A stretch of DNA of 13,925 bases from Deltaproteobacteria bacterium (GTDB taxonomy: Bacteria > Desulfobacterota > Dissulfuribacteria > Dissulfuribacterales > QOAL01): contig JAMOUE010000088.1 of NCBI GenBank assembly GCA_027068235.1, positions 1-13,925 of the forward strand, given 5' to 3'. Shown here one piece after another: positions 6,700 through 12,669 of the stretch. Every line of letters begins with the position of its first letter. Position 1 is the stretch's first letter. Below the pieces are notes generated by a model. That model had not been told where the DNA came from. It worked only from the letters and a program-made list of their open reading frames with translations, and did not search any database. The position numbers were made by a program, and so were the translations under genes.

Positions 6700-7339
6700 C
6701 CACTTCCGCATAGCAAGAGAGCGGATGGTTGAAAAACAAATAGCTGCTAGAGGCATCCATGACAAACGGGTGCTTGAGGCTATGAAAAAGGTTCCAAGGC
6801 ACCTTTTTGTGGATGAGGCCTTAAGGGATCAAGCCTATGGAGATTTTCCACTTCCTATTGGCCACGGACAGACCATCTCTCAGCCATATATAGTTGCACG
6901 AATGACAGAAGAATTGGGACTTCGTGGAGATGAAAAGGTCCTTGAAGTTGGTACAGGCTCTGGCTATCAGACAGCAATTCTTGCAGAATTAGCCAGGCAA
7001 GTCTTTAGCATAGAGCGCATTCCCAGTCTTTTGCAAAGAGCAAGACAGATACTTGACAAACTGGGTTATCACAATGTGATGATTAAATTAGATGACGGAA
7101 CATGGGGTTGGAAAGAACATGCGCCCTATGATGCCATTTTGGTTACAGCAGGAAGCCCAGTAATTCCAACTCCCCTTTTGGACCAATTAAAAGATCCAGG
7201 AGTCATGGTTGTTCCAGTTGGAGACGAATACTCGCAAACCCTTACTAAGATCACGAAAAAGAATGGCAAGGTGGATACCGATTACTTAGAGGGAGTTCGT
7301 TTTGTAAAACTCATTGGAGATCATGGATGGCGGGCTTAG
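6683..7339 (+). CDS. pcm: Protein-L-isoaspartate O-methyltransferase
   Basis: Pcm uses S-adenosylmethionine to methylate abnormal L-isoaspartyl residues in aged proteins, starting their repair. The 218-aa product has the family landmarks in order: VPRHLFVDEA near 37-46, the active-site motif GHGQTISQPY at 60-69, SAM-binding motif I VLEVGTGSGYQTAIL at 86-100, and a later DAILVTAG strand. Length matches the family. The ATG at 6683 has AAAGG about 8-9 nt upstream; an internal ATG at 6725 would remove 14 residues and is less well supported. It overlaps the lipoprotein gene before it and the YqaA-like gene after it (13 nt), so the genes are probably co-translated. Cytoplasmic. Confidence 0.93.
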   Translation: MLPKNDHFRIARERMVEKQIAARGIHDKRVLEAMKKVPRHLFVDEALRDQAYGDFPLPIGHGQTISQPYIVARMTEELGLRGDEKVLEVGTGSGYQTAILAELARQVFSIERIPSLLQRARQILDKLGYHNVMIKLDDGTWGWKEHAPYDAILVTAGSPVIPTPLLDQLKDPGVMVVPVGDEYSQTLTKITKKNGKVDTDYLEGVRFVKLIGDHGWRA

Positions 7340-7947
7340 ATAGCGTTGTATCGTTTTTTCCTTCTTTATTAAAAAAAACCTACGATACCATACTCGGCTG
7401 GGCAGCCCATAAGAACGCCATCTTCTTCTTATTTTTTTTGGCCTTGGCCGAGGCCTCCTTTTTCCCCATCCCACCAGATGTGATGCTTATAGCCATGGGG
7501 CTGGCTGTGCCTCAAAAGTCATTCCGATGGGCAACAGTGTGTCTGGCTGGATCTGTCATTGGAGGAATAATTGGATATGGACTTGGTTACTACTTCATGG
7601 AATTAGTTGGAGACAGGATACTTGAATTCTACCATCTTACAGACAAATATGACCAAGTAAGACAACTCTATCGACAGTATGAGGCCTGGGCAGTAGCAGC
7701 AGGGGGCTTCACTCCTCTTCCTTACAAGCTTTTTACAATTACAGCAGGTGCCTTTAGGATAGATTTTCTGGTCTTTGTGGTGGCATCTATCATTTCTAGA
7801 GCCATGCGTTTTTACCTGGTTTCTGCCACCATCTATTTCTTTGGACCAAAGGTTCGCTATTTCCTTGAAAATTATTTTAATCTATTTACCATTTTATTTA
7901 CTATACTGCTTATTGGAGGGTATTTTTTACTAAAATGGCTTTTTTAG
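7327..7947 (+). CDS. YqaA-type VTT/DedA-family membrane protein
   Basis: This is a 206-aa integral inner-membrane protein. It has several hydrophobic segments (about 30-55, 65-88, 125-165 and 180-205) and the VTT/SNARE-associated signature around EASFFPIPPDVML and GGIIGYGLGYYF. A re-entrant GGFTPLPYKLFTITAGAF segment at about 126-143 is typical of the YqaA/DedA family. Relatives are linked to lipid scrambling or flipping and to membrane-potential homeostasis. The exact substrate of the YqaA branch is not established. The ATG at 7327 has GGAG 7 nt upstream inside the end of pcm. It overlaps both neighbours by 13 nt. Confidence 0.87.
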   Translation: MAGLDSVVSFFPSLLKKTYDTILGWAAHKNAIFFLFFLALAEASFFPIPPDVMLIAMGLAVPQKSFRWATVCLAGSVIGGIIGYGLGYYFMELVGDRILEFYHLTDKYDQVRQLYRQYEAWAVAAGGFTPLPYKLFTITAGAFRIDFLVFVVASIISRAMRFYLVSATIYFFGPKVRYFLENYFNLFTILFTILLIGGYFLLKWLF

Positions 7948-8396
7948 GTAGGCGGATAGGGATAATAGGAGCAGGTCTTTGCGATGAAGAGACTTATGAG
8001 CTTTCCAGGGAGACAGGTAGGCTGGTAACTGAAAGAGGCGGTATTGTCCTTTGCGGTGGTCTGGGTGGTGTTATGGAAGGAGCTTGCCGTGGGGCTGTAG
8101 AGGCTGGAGGCCTAACTATTGGCATTCTTCCAGGTTTTAAGGCATCAGATGCCAACCCTTATATAAAAATTCCGATAGTTACTGGATTGAGCCACGCAAG
8201 AAATGTTGTATTGGTGCGCTCATGTCAAGCCCTTATCTCCATCTCTGGTTCTCATGGAACCTTGTCTGAAATCGCTTTAGCTCTCAAGATGTGGAAACCT
8301 GTCGTTGGTCTTAGAACGTGGGAAAATCTAAAGGATGTTCACTATGTAAATAGCCCTGAGGAGGCAGTTGAAAAGGCTTTTGAGTTACTTGATTAG
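7935..8396 (+). CDS. TIGR00725-type LOG-like Rossmann-fold protein
   Basis: The 153-aa soluble protein is of the SLOG/LOG-related TIGR00725 family (sometimes labelled 'lysine decarboxylase-like' or molybdenum-cofactor-carrier-like). It has a nucleotide-binding start RRIGIIGAG at 6-14, then GGLGGVMEGACRGA at 41-54, LSHARNVVLVRSC, and SGSHGTLSEIALAL at 104-117. The last motif corresponds to PGGxGTxxE of cytokinin-activating LOG enzymes. Here the first two positions read SGSH rather than PGG, while GT and Glu112 are retained. Length is normal for the family. Substrate is unknown; nucleotide or cofactor binding is the safe statement. The start at 7935 overlaps YqaA by 13 nt, and the nearest good SD (GGAGGG at 7915-7920) is unusually far at 14 nt. 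Confidence 0.82.
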   Translation: MAFLGRRIGIIGAGLCDEETYELSRETGRLVTERGGIVLCGGLGGVMEGACRGAVEAGGLTIGILPGFKASDANPYIKIPIVTGLSHARNVVLVRSCQALISISGSHGTLSEIALALKMWKPVVGLRTWENLKDVHYVNSPEEAVEKAFELLD

Positions 8397-8403
8397 GTTA
8401 GAT

Positions 8404-9411
8404 ATGGAAGCATTTGAAAAACTAAAGCCTTATTTAAAAGAAATTTTTCTTAGTCTGTTGTTGTTATTGTGCATGGGTGGTGTAATAGCTGTTTTATTTA
8501 AAAGCACCACTTTAAGTCTCCAAATCGAGGCCTTTGACGCAGCAAAGGCTGCAAGAAGAGATTTTATTGAGCTTCTGCGCTCTATAGCAGGTCTTATCAA
8601 AACTTCATCTGCGGTTATACTTCTACTTTCTGCAACCTTAAGCTTTGTTCTTTATTATTTCATTCAACGTCAAAGGCGTCTTGCTAGGGCAGCAGCCATA
8701 ATAAAGCGTAGTCAAAACCGATATCGATTTTTCACTGAGGCACCTCCATCAATAGGAATTGTACGTTTCGATCTAATCGAGCTGAACATCCTTGATGCCA
8801 ATAGGGCAGCCCTTTTACTTTTCACACGACCAAGAAGTGAAATGGTGGGCAAACACCTTATGTCCCTTCTCCCTGAATCAGAACAACCAAAGATGAAACA
8901 GGCTATAGATAAGCTGAGGGATGGGCAGCAAAATTTGGAAGTTACAGTAAAAATATTTGATCAGTTGGGAAGAGAACGGTTCGTCTCATGGCATATCACA
9001 AGTCTAAAAAACCCTGACTCTGAACCAGAGGCCATCTCAGTAGTTTTAGATGTTACTGACAAGATGGAAGCAGAAAGGGAAAGGATAGAAAAAGAAAGGC
9101 TTGCAGGCGTGCTAGAAATGGCTGGAGCTACTGCCCATGAATTAAATCAGCCTTTGCAGGTAATTTCTGGAATCGCCTGGATGATGCTTTCAAAGCTCAA
9201 TAAAGACGATCCCAATTACAAAAATGCCGAAAAGATATATGCTGAAGTGGAACGTATGGCCAATATTGCCGGCAAGATCTCTTCGATAAGTTCTTATGAG
9301 GTAAAAAATTACGTGGGTGAGACTAGAATCATTGATATTGAAAAGGCGGCATCTCCCAAAAAATCTCAACATAAATCAGGCATCAAGAGCAATAGTGCAA
9401 ACTCGCGCTAA
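8404..9411 (+). CDS. PAS histidine-kinase-like protein lacking the HATPase domain
   Basis: From the ATG at 8404 (TAGG 6 nt upstream) the product is 335 aa. It has a membrane segment at about 14-33, a short periplasmic loop, a second segment at about 68-87, a PAS domain at about 104-218 ending in LDVTDKMEAE, and a HisKA/DHp helix pair at about 230-300. The H-box ATAHELNQPLQ is intact with phospho-acceptor His245. The chain then ends after SSYEVKNYVGETRIIDIEKAAS and a basic Ser-rich tail. No N, G1, F or G2 box follows, and the 179 bp after the stop do not encode one in any frame. It may be phosphorylated by a separate kinase, act as a scaffold, or form heterodimers; all of these are inference. 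A longer TTG start at 8368 would overlap the previous gene. Confidence 0.8.
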   Translation: MEAFEKLKPYLKEIFLSLLLLLCMGGVIAVLFKSTTLSLQIEAFDAAKAARRDFIELLRSIAGLIKTSSAVILLLSATLSFVLYYFIQRQRRLARAAAIIKRSQNRYRFFTEAPPSIGIVRFDLIELNILDANRAALLLFTRPRSEMVGKHLMSLLPESEQPKMKQAIDKLRDGQQNLEVTVKIFDQLGRERFVSWHITSLKNPDSEPEAISVVLDVTDKMEAERERIEKERLAGVLEMAGATAHELNQPLQVISGIAWMMLSKLNKDDPNYKNAEKIYAEVERMANIAGKISSISSYEVKNYVGETRIIDIEKAASPKKSQHKSGIKSNSANSR

Positions 9412-9467
9412 AAATAGCGATAATCTTGTACTATATCATAAAAAGCTAACTTGATGCCCTTTATCAT

Positions 9468-9532
9468 CCAGACATTAGCGTCACAAGATTTTTCTTGAAA
9501 AAATTCCTGGCGTGACTATCCTTTTTGTCTGG
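9468..9532 (+). ncRNA. Nested inverted repeats before znuA (leader or terminator structure)
   Basis: Three nested stems can be drawn. The outer is CCAGACA (9468-9474) with TGTCTGG (9526-9532). The middle is GTCAC (9480-9484) with GTGAC (9512-9516). The inner is CAAGA (9484-9488) with TCTTG (9493-9497) around a TTTT loop; it shares base 9484 with the middle stem. The stretch lies in the 179-bp gap between the kinase stop and znuA. It could end the upstream transcript or form a leader RNA. It matches no riboswitch class I know. Folding was done by eye only. Confidence 0.3.
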
Positions 9533-9538
9533 CGTTGC

Positions 9539-9553
9539 TGCAATTTGGTTGCA
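9539..9553. promoter_or_regulatory. Candidate operator dyad upstream of znuA
   Basis: TGCAA (9539-9543) and TTGCA (9549-9553) are inverted repeats around TTTGG, 37 nt before the znuA start. The site is where a zinc-responsive (Zur) operator would sit, but the sequence does not match a Zur consensus that I can state with confidence. Confidence 0.25.
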
Positions 9554-9575
9554 ATAACAATTAGCTTTCGCAGGC

Positions 9576-9582
9576 AGGAGGG
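9576..9582 (+). promoter_or_regulatory. Strong Shine-Dalgarno site supporting a TTG start for znuA
   Basis: AGGAGGG lies 8 nt before TTG at 9591. No ATG or GTG is near in frame, and starting at this TTG yields a complete export signal. Confidence 0.7.
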
Positions 9583-9590
9583 TTTCAATC

Positions 9591-10514
9591 TTGTATCTCC
9601 CACACATAAGAGGGTGTCTTCTTAATTCTCTAAACAAAATCATTCTATTTTTTATCGTAAATCTTGTTCTGTTGTTGGGAACTGTCACAGCCTGCCTTGC
9701 CTCTAAAAACCCAGAGGTTGTGGTAAGCATTCTTCCACAAAAATTTTTTGTCGAGCAGATAAGCGGAGACCTGATAAACGTCACTGTGATGGTTCCACCA
9801 GGTGCAAATCCAGCTACCTATGAGCCTAAGCCTAGACAAATGACAAGGCTGTCAAGGGCAAGTCTATATTTCGCAATTGGAGTACCCTTTGAAAGGGCCT
9901 GGCTAAAGCGTTTCAAGTCTGCAAACCCAAACCTTATAATTGTTGAGACATGGAGAGGAATAGAGCGCTATCCAATTACGTATTCTAGACATCTATCTCA
10001 TAAGACCAGAAAGGCCGTCTCTTTGGACCCGCATATATGGCTATCTCCACCGCTTGTTCTCATACAGGCCAGAAACATCTTGACTGCACTTTGTGCCAAA
10101 TACCCTAAGTGGTCAGAAACATTCAAAACAAATTTTTCATCCTTTGCCAAAAGGATCATACAGGTTGACCTTTCTATCATGAAGATACTTGGAACCGAAC
10201 ACTCTGTAAGCCCCAGACCATTTGTGGCCTTCCATCCATCTTGGGGATACTTTGCCAGGGCATATAACCTGCGTCAGATAGCCATAGAACAAGAAGGGAA
10301 GGAACCAAAGCCGTCCCAGCTATTAAAACTTATAAAAGATATAAAGGCCTTGGCCGTAAAGGTGATATTGATTCAGCCACAGTTTTCACAAAAAAGTGCC
10401 AAAATCATAGCAGAGGCAACTGGAGCAAGGCTTGTGGAGGCAGACCCCCTTGCCTTGGAATGGGATGAAAACCTCTTAAATGTGGCAAAGGGCATCAAGG
10501 AAGGCTGGAGATGA
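9591..10514 (+). CDS. znuA: Zinc/manganese ABC transporter solute-binding protein (ZnuA/TroA family)
   Basis: This protein captures a divalent metal (Zn2+ or Mn2+) outside the inner membrane and delivers it to the ZnuB/ZnuC permease. It has 307 aa from a TTG start. A hydrophobic signal at about 17-33 runs into V-T-A-C, a plausible lipobox with Cys35. Expected metal ligands His148 (LDPHIWLSP), His215 (VAFHPSWGYFA) and Asp285 (ADPLALEW) are present, as is the family motif EGKEPKPSQL at about 235-245. The first ligand, normally His in a PHxYEPxP motif, is Ala75 (NPATYEPKP). The usual His-rich loop before the second ligand is reduced to HLSH at 134-137. Metal choice is therefore uncertain. The gene overlaps the ATPase gene by 4 nt (ATGA). 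Confidence 0.87.
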   Translation: MYLPHIRGCLLNSLNKIILFFIVNLVLLLGTVTACLASKNPEVVVSILPQKFFVEQISGDLINVTVMVPPGANPATYEPKPRQMTRLSRASLYFAIGVPFERAWLKRFKSANPNLIIVETWRGIERYPITYSRHLSHKTRKAVSLDPHIWLSPPLVLIQARNILTALCAKYPKWSETFKTNFSSFAKRIIQVDLSIMKILGTEHSVSPRPFVAFHPSWGYFARAYNLRQIAIEQEGKEPKPSQLLKLIKDIKALAVKVILIQPQFSQKSAKIIAEATGARLVEADPLALEWDENLLNVAKGIKEGWR

Positions 10515-11350
10515 GAGAGCATCTGCCAGATGAAAAAAGTGGCGAACCTGTCATACAACTAAAAAATGTGCAATTTTCCTTTGACAAGGTCCTGGTTCTA
10601 AAGGATGTGAATCTAGTCATAAACCGTGGAGACTTTGTAGCCATAATCGGACCAAACGGCGGTGGGAAAACCACATTAATAAAGATTATGCTTGGCCTTT
10701 TGAAGCCCGATGCAGGCACGGTTCTTCTTTTGGGCAAGCCTCCAGTTAAATCGTGCAGGCAGGCAGGCTACATGCCTCAATATGCAACAGGAGAAAAAGA
10801 TTTTCCAATTAAAGTAATAGACGTTGTTTTACTTGGCCTTTTGGGCACAACAGGGTGGAGGCCGTTTTTTTCGGCATCTGAAAGACAAAAGGCAGAAAAA
10901 TGCCTAGATATGGTGGGAATGTTACCACTTAGTATGAAAAAGGTAGGAGAATTATCTGGCGGCCAACTACAGCGCACCCTTTTGGCCAGGGCCCTTGTGA
11001 GCGAACCAGAGATTCTATTTCTTGACGAGCCAATGGCCAACATAGATGTTGGCGGCCAGACCATGTTGTTTGATCTTCTTGCAAAGCTAAATGAAGAGAT
11101 GACCATCGTCTTTGTCACCCATGATGTTGGTCTTCTTTCCCGCCATGTCAAATCGGTAGTATGTGTTAACCAAAAGGTCTTTTTTCATCCGGCTGCAGAG
11201 ATTACCCCAGATATGGCCTACATGCTCATGGGAGAAAAATGCTCAATGGATCTCATTGCCCACGGCGTACCTCATAGGGTTCTTGGCCATCATAACCATC
11301 ATGATCACAATGATAATGATTCTTTAAAACAGCAAGATAAGGGCAGATAG
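10511..11350 (+). CDS. znuC: Zinc ABC transporter ATP-binding protein with His-rich C-terminus
   Basis: This 279-aa cytoplasmic ATPase powers the metal importer. Walker A is GPNGGGKTT at 47-55, followed by the Q-loop region YMPQYA, signature LSGGQLQR, Walker B ILFLDEP and the switch His in VTHD. After the ATPase fold, the C-terminus has a histidine cluster (HRVLGHHNHHDHNDND) that could bind metal and sense cytoplasmic zinc or nickel. That role is inference. Translation is coupled to znuA through the overlapping ATGA. AAGG at 10501-10504 is a suitable SD, and GGAG directly touches the ATG. The znuB gene follows after 1 nt. Confidence 0.92.
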   Translation: MREHLPDEKSGEPVIQLKNVQFSFDKVLVLKDVNLVINRGDFVAIIGPNGGGKTTLIKIMLGLLKPDAGTVLLLGKPPVKSCRQAGYMPQYATGEKDFPIKVIDVVLLGLLGTTGWRPFFSASERQKAEKCLDMVGMLPLSMKKVGELSGGQLQRTLLARALVSEPEILFLDEPMANIDVGGQTMLFDLLAKLNEEMTIVFVTHDVGLLSRHVKSVVCVNQKVFFHPAAEITPDMAYMLMGEKCSMDLIAHGVPHRVLGHHNHHDHNDNDSLKQQDKGR

Positions 11351-11351
11351 G

Positions 11352-12170
11352 ATGTTTGAGCTTCTACAGCTTCCTTTTATGCAAAATGCTCTCTTTGCAG
11401 GAGTGCTCGCAGCAGTTGCCTGCGGAGTTATAGGCAGCCTTGTTGTGGTGAACAGGTCTGTATTCATGGCAGGAGGTATTGCACATGCTGCCTACGGAGG
11501 TGTTGGAATAGCCTTTTTTTTCGCACTTCCAGCCCTACCCTGTATTGTTGCCTTCTCACTCTTTATTGCACTTGTAATGGCTGCCCTCACAGTAAAAAAA
11601 CGCGGAAGAATGGACACCATTATAGGAGTCTTGTGGGCTGTTGGCATGGCCATTGGAATTATCTTGGTAGATTTGACGCCTGGTTACAATGTTGACCTTA
11701 TGAGCTTCCTATTTGGCAGTATCCTGGCTGTTCCTAAGTCTGACGTCCATCTCATGTCCATTCTTGTTGTATTTATTCTGGCTGTTGTGACCTACTTCTA
11801 CAAGGAGCTACTTTCAACAAGTTACGACAGGGAGTTCTCTCAGGTAAGAGGTATAAAGGTTGTACCTCTTCATTTTCTTGTTTCAGCCCTTATTGCCCTG
11901 GCCGTTGTAATGACCATTCGCGTTGTTGGACTAATACTCATAATGGCTTTATTCACAATTGCTCCCTATTTAGTAGAAAAATACGTCAGCTCTTTGGCAA
12001 AGATGATGTTGTTTTCATCGTTGCTAAATATCCTTTTTGTCCTAACAGGCCTGTGGCTTTCTTATAAATTCGACCTAACAAGCGGTGCTACAATCATTCT
12101 TACGGCTGCATGCTTCTTTATCCTTTTTAAATGTGGGGTCATACTATTTACTAAATTGCGTTCTAGCTAG
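11352..12170 (+). CDS. znuB: Zinc ABC transporter permease (ABC-3 family)
   Basis: This is a 272-aa polytopic inner-membrane protein of the ZnuB/TroC (ABC-3) family that forms the metal channel and docks on ZnuC. The sequence is almost wholly hydrophobic segments. Family marks are the N-terminal FMQNALFAGVLAAVACGVIGS, the GGIAHAAYGGVGIAF segment that corresponds to the SHAvlPG motif, and a cytoplasmic coupling loop around SYDREFSQVRGIKV. AAGGG at 11339-11343 is 8 nt before the ATG. Its TAG stop (12168-12170) lies inside a 16-bp palindrome. Confidence 0.92.
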   Translation: MFELLQLPFMQNALFAGVLAAVACGVIGSLVVVNRSVFMAGGIAHAAYGGVGIAFFFALPALPCIVAFSLFIALVMAALTVKKRGRMDTIIGVLWAVGMAIGIILVDLTPGYNVDLMSFLFGSILAVPKSDVHLMSILVVFILAVVTYFYKELLSTSYDREFSQVRGIKVVPLHFLVSALIALAVVMTIRVVGLILIMALFTIAPYLVEKYVSSLAKMMLFSSLLNILFVLTGLWLSYKFDLTSGATIILTAACFFILFKCGVILFTKLRSS

Positions 12171-12179
12171 ATCTAGCTA
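12164..12179. repeat. 16-bp perfect palindrome over the znuB stop
   Basis: TAGCTAGATCTAGCTA reads identically on both strands and covers the znuB stop codon. With the flanking base at 12163 it contains CTAG three times, a tetramer that is scarce in many bacterial genomes. No T-tract follows, so an intrinsic terminator is unlikely. Confidence 0.6.
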
Positions 12180-12204
12180 AATAACAAAGAGAAATAACAA
12201 AGAG
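12179..12204 (+). repeat. Tandem 13-bp duplication before the thioesterase gene
   Basis: AAATAACAAAGAG occurs twice back to back (12179-12191 and 12192-12204). The second copy runs into the SD (GAGGAGG) of the next gene, so the duplication changes the spacing from znuB to that ribosome binding site. Confidence 0.8.
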
Positions 12205-12219
12205 GAGGAATCAAATCAG

Positions 12220-12669
12220 GTGTCAGACAAAATAGCCCAAAAGGTTACCAATCATATCAAGGCCCACGACAGGCTTATAGAGATATTTGGGATGGAAATA
12301 GAGGAGACCCGAGCAGGATTTGCCAAGGTATCCATGAAGGTAGGCCATGACCACTTAAATGCTGCCGGCCTTTGTCATGGTGCAGCTCTTTTTGCCTTGG
12401 CAGATGTTACCTTTGCCCTGGCAGTAAACTGCTATGGTCAGATGGCGTTGGCTATCGAAGCATCAATAAACTACTTCAGGCCTGCAAAGCCTGGAGATTG
12501 CATAACAGCCATATGTAAAGAGGTATTTCAAGGTAAAAGAACGGGTACCTACTTATGTTCGCTCACAAATGCTGAACATAAAGATGTAGCCATATTCAAG
12601 GCTACTGCATTCAGAATAGATCAAGCACCTGTAATGGTTCAGTCAAGAGGCCAGCATGATCCAAAATAA
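12220..12669 (+). CDS. PaaI-type hotdog-fold thioesterase
   Basis: This is a 149-aa soluble protein with the PaaI/hotdog acyl-CoA thioesterase pattern. HDHLNAAGLCHGAALFALAD at 43-62 contains the active-site region (Asn47, His53 and Asp62), followed by the strands IEASINYFRPAKPGD and GKRTGTYLCSL. The family hydrolyses acyl-CoA thioesters such as phenylacetyl-type CoAs, but the substrate here is unknown. Translation starts at GTG 12220; AGAGGAGG ends about 11 nt upstream, a long but usable spacing, and no ATG is nearby. It lies between znuB and feoB and overlaps feoB by 14 nt, so it is likely co-transcribed with metal transport genes. A direct role in metal uptake is not implied by the family. 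Confidence 0.85.
   Translation: MSDKIAQKVTNHIKAHDRLIEIFGMEIEETRAGFAKVSMKVGHDHLNAAGLCHGAALFALADVTFALAVNCYGQMALAIEASINYFRPAKPGDCITAICKEVFQGKRTGTYLCSLTNAEHKDVAIFKATAFRIDQAPVMVQSRGQHDPK

Noticed and set aside
7371..7378. Run of eight A bases early in the YqaA-like gene as a phase-variation tract
   Set aside because: It encodes ordinary Lys-Lys codons in an AT-leaning genome, and a run of eight alone is not evidence of phase variation.
8368..8403. TTG start 36 nt earlier for the histidine kinase
   Set aside because: GAGGAGG is only 3 nt before that TTG, too close. The ATG at 8404 is well spaced from TAGG and follows the previous stop directly.
9464..9784. Minus-strand frame across the intergenic region before znuA
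   Set aside because: It overlaps the znuA signal-peptide region and has no domain or SD support. The region is better explained as non-coding.
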